Source: BOG-908 sp965198855 (GTDB lineage Bacteria > Pseudomonadota > Alphaproteobacteria > Acetobacterales > Acetobacteraceae). From it: a DNA stretch of 64,000 bases. The stretch's first letter is position 1. The number at the start of each line of letters is the position of its first letter. Made by a program: the position numbers and the translations under genes. This document shows positions 1-7,467 of this stretch, one piece after another. Below the pieces are notes generated by a model that searched no databases, was not told the origin of the DNA, and was given only the letters and a program-made list of their open reading frames with translations. Location of the stretch: positions 1,674,001-1,738,000 of the forward strand of contig CBDAPZ010000001.1 in the NCBI GenBank assembly GCA_965198855.1, written 5' to 3'.

Positions 1-300
1 TCGTATCGGCTCGTGCACGGTGACGAGTTTGGTACCATCCGGAAACGTCGCTTCCACCTGCACATCGGGGATCATTTCAGGAACGCCCTCCATCACCTGG
101 GCACGTGTGATCACCGCCGCCCCAGCCTGCATGAGGTCCGACACGGAGCGGCCGTCGCGGGCGCCTTCGACCACGTAGTCGGTAATAAGTGCTATCGATT
201 CCGGGATGTTGAGTTTCACCCCGCGCGCGAGGCGGCGGCGCGCCACTTCGGCCGCCATCGAAATCAGCAACTTGTCTTTTTCCCGCGGCGTCAAATTCAT
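1..300 (-). CDS. ureA: Urease gamma subunit (UreA), 3' end at window edge
   Basis: Structural gamma subunit of nickel urease, which hydrolyses urea to ammonia and carbamate in the cytoplasm. The reading frame opens with MNLTPREKDKLL, the classical UreA N-terminus, and contains the conserved VMEGVPEMIPDVQVEATFPDG stretch near residues 70-90. It runs 100 codons to the window edge without a stop; UreA is usually about 100 residues, so only the stop codon or a few residues are missing. It lies 24 nt downstream of ureD on the same strand, the usual ureD-ureA order, and further ure genes should continue to the left of the window. Confidence 0.95.
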   Translation of the reverse strand, partial: MNLTPREKDKLLISMAAEVARRRLARGVKLNIPESIALITDYVVEGARDGRSVSDLMQAGAAVITRAQVMEGVPEMIPDVQVEATFPDGTKLVTVHEPIR

Positions 301-324
301 CGAAAACCTCCGGCGCAAAACCCT

Positions 325-1149
325 CTATGACGCCCAGAGCCGTGGCAAGGGTTTTTCACGCAATTGCGCCAACACCGCCACGACGAGGCGCCGCAACGCC
401 TGCCCGTCTTCAGCCACCATCCGAGCGAGAAGCATGCCATTCCAGGCCGAGGCGCCCGCATCCGCCCCACAAAACGCCGCACGAACCTGATCCAGCCTGG
501 CTTCGGCGTCCGGCGACACAAGCACGATCGTCGCCACCGCTCGCGCACCGCCTGCAGCAGCCGGCGCCGAGAAGCTTTCCTGCACATTGCCCTGCAGGCG
601 CACACCGTCCTGAAGAATGACCCGGCCCCCACGACGGATCTGCAGGGTGTCGCGCAGACGCAAGGTGGTAAGTGCCTCGCCGGAAAGCGTGCGGCCAAAC
701 AGCAATGCGTCGACGCCCAAAAAGCGTCCCGCTGGATGCAAATCGACCTTCAGGGTGCGGTCAAGCGCGCAGTTCTCGAAAAGCAATGTTTCCTGCGGCA
801 GATAATCGAGCATGGCGCCGGCGGCAATTGTAGCCGTTACATCGATGCGCGCCGGGCTCGCGCCTGACAGCGCCCGATATATCTTTTCAGCCGAAGGCGT
901 GCTGACTGTCAGTTCGGCGCCCTGCCCGGCCTCCAGCGCAATATCAAGCTGGTCGCCATCAGTAACACCGCCGGAGGTGTTGAGCAGCACGGCTTCCATG
1001 GCCCCGTGATCGACACGCGGAAACCGCGCCTTCAGGCACCCCTTCTGCAGCAAGGTCTCGAGCACCGTCCCACGCTCCGCTCGTCGCGCCCCGATCCGCA
1101 CAGCGCCCACCGCCCGCTGGAGCTTGGTCTGGGCGTCGGCGAAAGACAT
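325..1149 (-). CDS. ureD: Urease accessory protein UreD
   Basis: UreD (UreH) scaffold that, with UreF and UreG, delivers nickel to the urease apoenzyme. Recognised by the LLQKGCLKARFPR segment, the LLNTSGGVTDGDQLDI motif, the TPSAEKIYR motif and LDYLPQETLLFE, in the family order. Length from this start is 274 residues, normal for the family. I chose ATG 1149 (MSFADAQTK) because an in-frame ATG at 1185 would add twelve codons read entirely out of a dispersed palindromic repeat; AAGAGA lies 5 nt before ATG 1149. Followed by ureA after 24 nt, so the two are co-transcribed. Confidence 0.92.
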   Translation of the reverse strand: MSFADAQTKLQRAVGAVRIGARRAERGTVLETLLQKGCLKARFPRVDHGAMEAVLLNTSGGVTDGDQLDIALEAGQGAELTVSTPSAEKIYRALSGASPARIDVTATIAAGAMLDYLPQETLLFENCALDRTLKVDLHPAGRFLGVDALLFGRTLSGEALTTLRLRDTLQIRRGGRVILQDGVRLQGNVQESFSAPAAAGGARAVATIVLVSPDAEARLDQVRAAFCGADAGASAWNGMLLARMVAEDGQALRRLVVAVLAQLREKPLPRLWAS

Positions 1150-1193
1150 AAAAGTCTCTTGGTTCTTTTCTTCAGAAAAGAACATGCTTCCTC
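1148..1193. repeat. Dispersed palindromic repeat, copy 1
   Basis: A near-perfect hairpin (GTTCTTTTC-TTC-AGAAAAGAAC, about 1162-1183) flanked by AAAAGTCTCTTG on the left and CTTCCTC on the right. The same architecture recurs at 2512-2636 (two copies), 9444-9490 and 59693-59738. This copy sits between the FAD oxidoreductase stop and ureD, and supplies the ureD ribosome-binding region. Confidence 0.8.
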
Positions 1194-2493
1194 ACCCAAG
1201 CACGGAAAAAGAGCTATTTTGGTTTTTAGCCCGTCGCCGCGAAAAGCACCGCAGATCCAGCGCCTTCCCCGTATATGGCAAATTGAAGTTGGCCGGCGAC
1301 GTATCGTGATCAGCACCACCATGGGCATGTTCGATGATCGTCGCCATGATCTCGCCTACCACCGGCGCATTCTTGAACTGGTTGCCGCTCGTGCCGATCG
1401 CGGTAAAAAACCCTCTCACATCGGTCACGTCATATACGGGGATCCAGTCATCGCTCACGTCATACAACGCCGCAAACCCCTGCGCCGTATTCGGAATTGC
1501 AAGCTGTGGGAACCGCAGCGCCGCGCGCCAGACTTGGTTGGTCCATTGCTCCGACAGCCCATCATAGAACCCGGCAGGTGCGACGTATTCGAGTGTGTCG
1601 CAGGCTGGCTCAAGTGAGCCGATGAGAAGATTGGCTCCTTGATCCGGCCGCATATACACGCCGGCATCGGCATCCGTCAGCACGCAGCGCAGGCTGCTTT
1701 TTCCCGCCTTGGTCGGCATCGCCACATGCGCCACTTCCTGCCGAAGAGCGCGCGTCGCGATCTGCGCCGGGTTGGCAACACCCGCCAACGCATTCACCTG
1801 CGCTGAAAACGGCCCCGCCGCATTCACCACGATCGGCGCCGCAAGCGATGTGCCATCCGCAAGCAAGACGCCCGTCGTCCTGCCGCCTTCTTGTTGTATC
1901 TCCCTCATGGTGCTGCCAAAGAGGAACGTGCCACCTTCCTGAACGACAGCCTGGGCAATATGCCGGGTGGCTTGCTGCGGATCGGTGACATAGCCGCCAG
2001 TGGGGCAGAACACGGCGCCTTCTATCTCCGAACCGTCCGTCTCGCCGAACGCCTCATCATCGATGCGCCGCGGGGGCCCGAAATGCCGCAGATCCGCGCC
2101 GGGCAGAAACTCCCGCAAGGCCTCGTATCCGATATCGTCGTAGGGCACGCCCACTTCGGCCAGGATCGCACGCGTCTTGCGAAGGCGCTGGTTCTCTTCC
2201 GCCTCGAGCACCAAGCAACCACATTGATGGTAGTCGAGCGCGTCCTCGGGCGTGTAACGCAGGTAATCGTTCCAATTGGCCCAAACGAAATGGCCTTCAA
2301 ACGCCAGCGATGTTCCCTCGATCGTCGAGTAATAGGGCCGAATGATCGCGGCGGAATAGGATGTCGAGCCGTAACCCGGCGACGGGCCCTGATCGATGTT
2401 GAGGGTCCGCAATCCGCGGCGTCGCAGGCTAAGCGCGATGGCACAGCCAATGATGCCTGCACCGATGATGATGACATCTTGAGCGTGCGGCAT
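1192..2493 (-). CDS. FAD-dependent oxidoreductase, DAO / sarcosine-oxidase-like family
   Basis: A D-amino-acid-oxidase fold flavoenzyme, expected to oxidise an amine or amino acid in the cytoplasm. Residues 7-20 hold the dinucleotide-binding GAGIIGCAIA loop (GxGxxG) and an acidic residue ends the second strand (LNIDQG). A DAO-type C-terminal segment reads DVTDVRGFFTAIGTSGNQFKNAPVVGE around residue 355-385. The length of 433 residues is typical. The last residues (from about 417) are basic, low-complexity and run into the repeat element, so the tail may be extended by it. The substrate cannot be read from the sequence. Neighbouring genes give no pathway clue. Confidence 0.85.
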   Translation of the reverse strand: MPHAQDVIIIGAGIIGCAIALSLRRRGLRTLNIDQGPSPGYGSTSYSAAIIRPYYSTIEGTSLAFEGHFVWANWNDYLRYTPEDALDYHQCGCLVLEAEENQRLRKTRAILAEVGVPYDDIGYEALREFLPGADLRHFGPPRRIDDEAFGETDGSEIEGAVFCPTGGYVTDPQQATRHIAQAVVQEGGTFLFGSTMREIQQEGGRTTGVLLADGTSLAAPIVVNAAGPFSAQVNALAGVANPAQIATRALRQEVAHVAMPTKAGKSSLRCVLTDADAGVYMRPDQGANLLIGSLEPACDTLEYVAPAGFYDGLSEQWTNQVWRAALRFPQLAIPNTAQGFAALYDVSDDWIPVYDVTDVRGFFTAIGTSGNQFKNAPVVGEIMATIIEHAHGGADHDTSPANFNLPYTGKALDLRCFSRRRAKNQNSSFSVLG

Positions 2494-2511
2494 CGTTTTC
2501 CTAACAGCAAA

Positions 2512-2636
2512 AAGAAAGTTCTTTTTTGAAAAAAAGAATCAAAAAACTTTTACGTCGCGGTCGCGGCTTTATCCGGCAGCGTACACCAGGACGTAAAAGT
2601 CTTTTGCTTCTTTTCTTTAGAAAAGAAGACCTTCCT
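2512..2636. repeat. Inverted pair of the palindromic repeat, copies 2 and 3
   Basis: Copy 2 (2512-2556) and copy 3 (2590-2636) face each other. Each holds a hairpin of the TTCTTTT...AAAAGAA type, and their outer parts are exact inverted repeats (ACTTTTACGTC at 2546-2556, GACGTAAAAGT at 2590-2600) around a 33-nt spacer. The pair fills the gap between nrdB and the FAD oxidoreductase, as REP/BIME pairs do in enterobacteria. Copy 3 touches the nrdB stop and may terminate its transcript. Confidence 0.75.
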
Positions 2637-3682
2637 TAACTCACCGCCTCCGGCGCCGCATCCCAAACATCTTCCCAGCTCCCGCCCGTTGAAGCCTTGC
2701 TGTATTCGGTCGACCTGTTTTCGAAGAAATTGGCATGTTCCGGCGCATTCAGCATGTCGTCCAGCCACGGCAGCGGATTACGCACCACATGGAACAGCGC
2801 ATTCAGGCCGAGCTGCATCAACCGCCGATCGGCGATGAAGCGGATATATTCCTTCACCTGCTCCGCATTCAGCCCCTCGATCGGGCCCAGCTCGAACGCC
2901 AGGTTAATGAATGCATCCTCATGGTCCACGATGGTGGCGCAAACGATGTAAAGCTCGCGCTTGAGGTCTTCCGTCCAGATCTCCGGGTTTTCCTGGATGA
3001 AGGTGCGGAACAGCTTGATGATCGAGAGGCAATGCAACGTCTCGTCGCGCACCGACCACGAAACGATCTGGCCCATGCCCTTCAGTTTATTGAACCGCGG
3101 AAAGTTCAACAGGATGGCGAAGGAGGCGAAAAGCTGCAGGCCTTCGGTGAAGGCGCCGAAGGCCGCCAGCGTCTTGGCGATCTCGTGCTTGTTGGCCACC
3201 GAGAAGCCCTGCATGTAATCGAATTTGTCTTTCATTTCCTGAAAGCGCCGGAAGGCGGCATATTCGATTTCGGGCATGCCGATGGTATCGAGCAGATGGC
3301 TGTAGGCGGCGATATGCACCGTCTCGATGTTGGAGAACGCAGAGAGCATCATCAGCACTTCGGTGGGTTTAAACACCTGGCTGTAATGTTTCATGTAACA
3401 GTTGTTCACCTCCACGTCCGACTGCGTGAAGAAGCGGAAGATCTGTGTAACAAGATTGCGTTCGGCGTCGGTAAGGTTGCGGTGCCAATCCTTCACGTCG
3501 TCGGCCAGCGGCACTTCTTCCGGCAGCCAATGCACGCGTTGTTGCGTCAGCCAAGCTTCGTAGGCCCAGGGGTAGCGGAACGGCTTGTAAACCGGGTTTT
3601 CCGTCAGCAGGTCGAATTTCACCGGCTCTTCGTCCCCAGTCTTGGGCCTTGAGCTGTGTGGCATTGGCGTGTGCTGATCCAT
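2636..3682 (-). CDS. nrdB: Ribonucleotide reductase class Ia, beta subunit
   Basis: Small (radical-bearing) subunit of class Ia ribonucleoside-diphosphate reductase, which makes dNDPs from NDPs with NrdA. Counting from the chosen start, all di-iron ligands are visible at family spacing: D89, E120, H123, E180, E214 and H217, and the radical tyrosine is Y127 in the E-x2-H-x3-Y arrangement. ATG 3682 is preferred over the upstream TTG at 3721 because CCAGGA lies 7 nt before it. Length is 348 residues, normal. Upstream, 3779-3794 reads on the minus strand as a partial match to an NrdR box (ACAATAT..TGT), a tentative operator. nrdA is not in the window. Confidence 0.95.
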   Translation of the reverse strand: MDQHTPMPHSSRPKTGDEEPVKFDLLTENPVYKPFRYPWAYEAWLTQQRVHWLPEEVPLADDVKDWHRNLTDAERNLVTQIFRFFTQSDVEVNNCYMKHYSQVFKPTEVLMMLSAFSNIETVHIAAYSHLLDTIGMPEIEYAAFRRFQEMKDKFDYMQGFSVANKHEIAKTLAAFGAFTEGLQLFASFAILLNFPRFNKLKGMGQIVSWSVRDETLHCLSIIKLFRTFIQENPEIWTEDLKRELYIVCATIVDHEDAFINLAFELGPIEGLNAEQVKEYIRFIADRRLMQLGLNALFHVVRNPLPWLDDMLNAPEHANFFENRSTEYSKASTGGSWEDVWDAAPEAVS

Positions 3683-3978
3683 CGATGCGTCCTGGCTGGC
3701 GGGCGGCTCTCTTAACCCCAAACCGGAGTCGGCCCAATCAGAATGTTGTGCTTTTCAGAGGTTCGGATCGAGTCGTCCTACAGCATATTGTTTTCTCAAC
3801 AGGTTTGAAGAGCTTCAACATACGGTTGCAGGATTGTGCCTCAGCTATGCGAAATGCTACTTAAAATTGCGTCCAGCCCTGCAAACAATGACTATCGCAA
3901 TATCCTTTTATGCAGTAGGTTGATCCGCGAGCGCGAGGTCATATGTGTTCCCTCGCGTTGTTTTTGTGAAATGAGATA
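3683..3978. promoter_or_regulatory. Divergent promoter region, nrdB / cold-shock gene
   Basis: A 296-bp AT-richer gap between divergent genes. It must hold the nrdB promoter (minus) and the cold-shock gene promoter with its leader (plus). The stretch 3935-3965 just before the cold-shock start contains GCGCGAGG...CCTCGCG, a short inverted repeat that could form a leader hairpin. No RNA gene is seen. Confidence 0.45.
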
Positions 3979-4605
3979 ATGTCCCAACCTGCACGTAGAC
4001 CCTACCAGCCACGCCGCCGTGGCTTCGACGACGATCAGCCCTCGCAGCCTGACATCAACTGGGGTGCGCTGAACGGTGGCGGCAATCGCGGCGCTCCGTC
4101 TCCGGCCGCTTTCGGCCCTGCTTTGCCTGCCACGGTAAAGTGGTTCAACCCCGAAAAGGGCTTCGGCTTCGTCGCAATGGGCGACGGTTCGGGCGACGCC
4201 TTCCTGCATTGCGCCGTTCTGCAGCGCGCCGGCCATGATGCCGTCGCCGAGGGCGCATCGCTCGAAGTCAAGGTCGGTCCCGGCCAGAAGGGCTTGCAGG
4301 TCACCGAAGTGGTCAGTGTCGACACCAGCACCGCGGCGCCGTCGCGTGGCCCACGTGCCCCCGCCGGCCCGCGCGCCGAGCGTTCAGCCCCGACGGGCCC
4401 GAGCGTCGAAACGACAGGCACGGTAAAGTGGTTCAACCCGACGAAGGGCTTCGGCTTCATCGCCCCACAGGACGGCGGCAAGGACATTTTCGTCCACATG
4501 TCGGTCCTGGGTAACCTGCGTACCCTAAACGAGGGCCAAGTGGTTCGCGTTTCCGTTCGTCAGGGCGCCAAGGGTCCGGAAGCCGGCAGTGTCTCCGAAA
4601 TGTGA
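3979..4605 (+). CDS. Cold-shock protein with two CSD domains
   Basis: Cytoplasmic single-stranded RNA/DNA-binding protein with two OB-fold cold-shock domains. Domain 1 spans about residues 50-115 (TVKWFNPEKGFGFVAMGDG, with RNP1-like KGFGFV and RNP2-like DAFLHC). Domain 2 spans about 145-205 (TVKWFNPTKGFGFIAPQDG, DIFVHMS). They are joined by a Pro/Ala/Arg-rich linker, and a basic disordered N-terminus precedes domain 1. Two-domain cold-shock proteins of about 200 residues are common in alphaproteobacteria and often act in stationary phase or stress. The gene is followed by a strong terminator and is probably monocistronic. Confidence 0.93.
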   Translation: MSQPARRPYQPRRRGFDDDQPSQPDINWGALNGGGNRGAPSPAAFGPALPATVKWFNPEKGFGFVAMGDGSGDAFLHCAVLQRAGHDAVAEGASLEVKVGPGQKGLQVTEVVSVDTSTAAPSRGPRAPAGPRAERSAPTGPSVETTGTVKWFNPTKGFGFIAPQDGGKDIFVHMSVLGNLRTLNEGQVVRVSVRQGAKGPEAGSVSEM

Positions 4606-4645
4606 GCCGCGTGCCGCCCGCTTAACGGCGGCATGTTGAAATCAG

Positions 4646-4677
4646 AACGGTCGGCGGGTTTCGCCGGCCGTTTTTTT
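4646..4677 (+). terminator. Rho-independent terminator of the cold-shock gene
   Basis: Eleven-base-pair stem (AACGGTCGGCG / CGCCGGCCGTT, one wobble) around a GGTTT loop, followed by seven T residues, 40 nt after the stop codon. Confidence 0.9.
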
Positions 4678-4705
4678 ATGCGCAAATCGGCGGATCGGAG
4701 GTCGC

Positions 4706-5278
4706 ATGCCGGAGGCCGCTTTCCTCACCGCCGCCCAGAAAAAGTGGCTCGCCGCCATTCGCGACGGACTGGAGCGCGAGACTGGGCGCAGCCTGGCAAC
4801 ATGGGTCGACGTAGCACAGGCCTGCCCGGAAACTGCCCACCGCAAACGGCTGGCCTGGATGAAGGCGGAGCACGGCCTTGGCCAGAACCGTGCCTCGATC
4901 GTGCTTCAAGCCGCCTTCCCCCCCGATACAGGGTGGTCCAAACCCGAGGCCCTTGCGGATGCGCTTTGGGTCGATTCATCTGCCCGCGCGATCAAGAATG
5001 CTGTCCATAGGGTGGTGACGCAACTGCCCGAAATCGTCATCGGGTAGCGTAAGGGGTTCACCGCTTATTCACGACATTCCCAGTTCTGCGCGCTCCGGCC
5101 CAACCGCGGCGGTGCAGTCATGGGCCTTGCGCTCGATCCCAGCGTTGACGCGGCTTTGCAGGCAACGGCGAAACAATCATGGTCCGAGCGCCTGGTGAGC
5201 AGCATGCCGCTCCCGTCCATCGAAGACGTCCCCAGCAATCTCAAGGCGCTGCTCGAAGCTGCCTGGCAGAGATCATGA
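4706..5278 (+). pseudogene. DUF4287 / DUF5655 protein, split by an in-frame TAG
   Basis: The first part (4706-5044, 113 residues) has the DUF4287 signature ATWVDVAQACPET.. KAEHGLGQNRAS. The frame then meets TAG at 5045-5047 and continues for 76 further codons to TGA 5276-5278. The continuation (RKGFTAYSRHSQFCALRP, then GLALDPSVDAAL and WSERLVSSMPLPSIEDV) is the DUF5655 half found fused to DUF4287 in intact homologues. A single CAG-to-TAG change would explain it. The start ATG follows GGAGG by 5 nt, so the promoter-proximal part is still translatable. Function of the family is unknown. A sequencing error or recent mutation are the simplest explanations. Confidence 0.75.
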
Positions 5279-5291
5279 AGCAGGACCCACC

Positions 5292-5735
5292 ATGGAAATC
5301 ACAAAGATCCGGCTGACCGGCGGCTGCCAATGCGGCGCAATACGTTACGCCGTCTCGGCCATGCCGGTCGGCACGGTATGCCATTGCCGTATGTGCCAGA
5401 AAGCGGTCGGCGGCCCGTTCGCCGCTTTGGCGGCCGTCGATGTTGCAGCACTCGCCTGGACACGCGGCGAACCAAGCTTTTTCGAAAGCTCCTCGATCGC
5501 AACGCGCGGCTTCTGCCCGCACTGCGGCACACCGCTCACCTATCAGGGCCTGGACCGCAGCAAGATCGACATTACCACTGGCAGCTTCGACAATCCCTCC
5601 GCCATCAAGCTGGAGAAGATCTACGGGAGTGAAAGCCGAGTGGGATGGCTGGACGCGTTGAACACGCTACCAGCACATGAAACGGAAACAAAATATTCCG
5701 GCGTTACCAGCAAACAACATCCGGATCACGACTGA
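5292..5735 (+). CDS. GFA family (Mss4-fold) zinc protein
   Basis: Small cytoplasmic protein of the glutathione-dependent formaldehyde-activating / CENP-V family. The zinc-binding cysteines are in the family layout: GGCQCGAIRY near residues 10-20, CHCRMCQK near 31-38 and CPHCGTPL near 75-82. Length 147 is typical. Despite the family name most members are not shown to be formaldehyde enzymes, so the substrate is open. CAGGA lies 7 nt before the ATG. It begins 13 nt after the DUF4287/DUF5655 pseudogene and is probably co-transcribed with it. Confidence 0.9.
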   Translation: MEITKIRLTGGCQCGAIRYAVSAMPVGTVCHCRMCQKAVGGPFAALAAVDVAALAWTRGEPSFFESSSIATRGFCPHCGTPLTYQGLDRSKIDITTGSFDNPSAIKLEKIYGSESRVGWLDALNTLPAHETETKYSGVTSKQHPDHD

Positions 5736-5746
5736 CAGAAAAGGCA

Positions 5747-5833
5747 AGCGAGCCACGGATTTCGCGGATTAGACAGATGAGTTGAGCATCATGCTTTGCT
5801 GATCTGGGTAATCCGCGAAATCCGTGGCTCGCT
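5747..5833. repeat. Long perfect inverted repeat between convergent genes
   Basis: Arms of 25 bp (5747-5771 and 5809-5833) are exact reverse complements around a 37-nt loop. It lies in the gap between the convergent GFA and amidase genes, touching the amidase stop. It could serve as a two-way terminator or be a mobile palindromic element. Confidence 0.85.
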
Positions 5834-5835
5834 GT

Positions 5836-7434
5836 TTACTGTTTCACCACGATAGGTACGAAGGTTGGGCGCGGCTTGAAGTTGAGGGCCTGCTCAAAAG
5901 CATAGCCCAGGCCGAGCAGACCCGCTTCGGACCAAGCCGGCCCGATAAAGGAAAAGCCGACCGGCAGGCCGTACACCAGACCCATCGGCACCGTCAGATG
6001 CGGATAACCAGCTACCGCAGGCATCGTGCTCGAACCGCCCGAAGAATGGTCGCCATTCACCGTATCAACCACCCATGCCGGCCCAGCGGTTGGTGCAACC
6101 AGCGCATCGAGCTTGTTGTCTGCAAGCATCTTGTCGATGCCATCCACCCCAGCCAGGCGCAGCGACGTGGCACGAGCGGCCTTATACGCCGGATCGTCCA
6201 GCCCGGGCGCTGCCTCGCTCTTCTCGAAAAGCTCCTGCCCAAACCAAGCGAGTTCCTGATCGGCATGCGCCTTGTTGAAGGCGATCACATCGGCTAGCGT
6301 GCGCACGGTGATGTTCTTTGGCGTCGAGGCAAGATAGGTCGCCATATCCGCCTTCAATTCGCTCAGCAGAACCACCAGCTCCGCATCGCTGATCGCGTCG
6401 GTGCCAGGCCATTTCTCGATCTCGACCAAGATAGCGCCCGATTGCTTCAGCACGTCCAGCGCGTGCGCAAACACGGCATCGGTCTCCGGATGGAAGCCGG
6501 CCTCGAAACGCATCACGCCGATCCGCTTGCCCTGCAACGCATGCGCATCAAGTGCCGCGACGAAATCGGGCTTGTGCTGGTCGGCGTCCTTCGTAGCCGG
6601 ATCGAGCGGATCACTGCCGGCCATGGCGGCGAGCAGGAGCGCCACATCCGTTACACTGTGGCCCATCGGCCCCGGCGTGTCCTGGCTATGCGAGATCGGC
6701 ACCACATAGGTGCGCGACACCAGCCCCACAGTCGGCTTCAACCCGACAAGGCCATTCACCGAGGAGGGGCAGACGACCGACCCATCCGTCTCCGTACCCA
6801 CCGCACCAGCTGCCAACTGGGCCGCCACCGCAGCGCCGCTGCCGGAGCTCGAGCCGCACGCAGATCGGTCTGGCGAGAACGGGTTTTTCGTCAGGCCACC
6901 CACGCCGCTCCAGCCGCTGACCGCGCGTATGCCACGCATGTTGGCCCACTCGCTCAGATTGGTCTTGCCGAGGATCACCGCGCCGGCGGCCCGCAGGCGG
7001 GCCACCACCGGTGCATCGCGGCCGCTAAAATTATCCTTCAAGGCCAGCGACCCTGCAGTGGTGGGCATCGCATCCTTGGTCTCGATATTGTCCTTTATCA
7101 GGATGGGCAGCCCATGCAGCGGGCCACGTGCTCCCTTGGATTTTCGTTCCGCATCCAGCGCCTGTGCATCCTCCAGCGCGTGCGGGTTCAGCGCGATCAC
7201 CGCGTGCAGCGCCGGGCCCGCGGTATCGATCGCGGCAATGCGCGCCTGATAGGCAATAACAAGCTGCTCAGAGGTGATTTTTCCGTCCGCAAGGTCATGG
7301 CTCAGATCAGCCAGGCCGCGGCCGAGAACGGGTGCCCACAACACGCTTTCAGGTTGGGTCATGTCGGCAGCCCAGGCAGGCTGGCAGAGCAGCACGCTGA
7401 CAAGGAGAGCGGCGCGCAGAAGAGCATGATGCAT
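5836..7434 (-). CDS. Secreted amidase (amidase-signature family)
   Basis: Serine amidohydrolase with an N-terminal signal peptide (LLRAALLVSVLLCQPAWA, cleavage near residue 23), so it acts in the periplasm or outside. The amidase-signature core is clear: LPILIKDN with the catalytic lysine (about residue 98), the GSSSGSGAAVAA loop, and VGTETDGSVVCPSS with the acylating serine and glycine-rich block. It continues to GLKPT and a C-terminal SFIGPAWSE. ATG 7434 is chosen over a TTG at 7449 because AAAGG lies 6 nt upstream. At 532 residues it matches periplasmic peptide-amidase-like members. The physiological amide is not deducible. Confidence 0.9.
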   Translation of the reverse strand: MHHALLRAALLVSVLLCQPAWAADMTQPESVLWAPVLGRGLADLSHDLADGKITSEQLVIAYQARIAAIDTAGPALHAVIALNPHALEDAQALDAERKSKGARGPLHGLPILIKDNIETKDAMPTTAGSLALKDNFSGRDAPVVARLRAAGAVILGKTNLSEWANMRGIRAVSGWSGVGGLTKNPFSPDRSACGSSSGSGAAVAAQLAAGAVGTETDGSVVCPSSVNGLVGLKPTVGLVSRTYVVPISHSQDTPGPMGHSVTDVALLLAAMAGSDPLDPATKDADQHKPDFVAALDAHALQGKRIGVMRFEAGFHPETDAVFAHALDVLKQSGAILVEIEKWPGTDAISDAELVVLLSELKADMATYLASTPKNITVRTLADVIAFNKAHADQELAWFGQELFEKSEAAPGLDDPAYKAARATSLRLAGVDGIDKMLADNKLDALVAPTAGPAWVVDTVNGDHSSGGSSTMPAVAGYPHLTVPMGLVYGLPVGFSFIGPAWSEAGLLGLGYAFEQALNFKPRPTFVPIVVKQ

Positions 7435-7467
7435 GTATAGCCTTTGCAATGAAAAACAGCCCGCATC

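Noticed and set aside
3779..3794. NrdR box upstream of nrdB
   Set aside because: Only one partial match; real NrdR sites come as a pair, so it is mentioned but not called.
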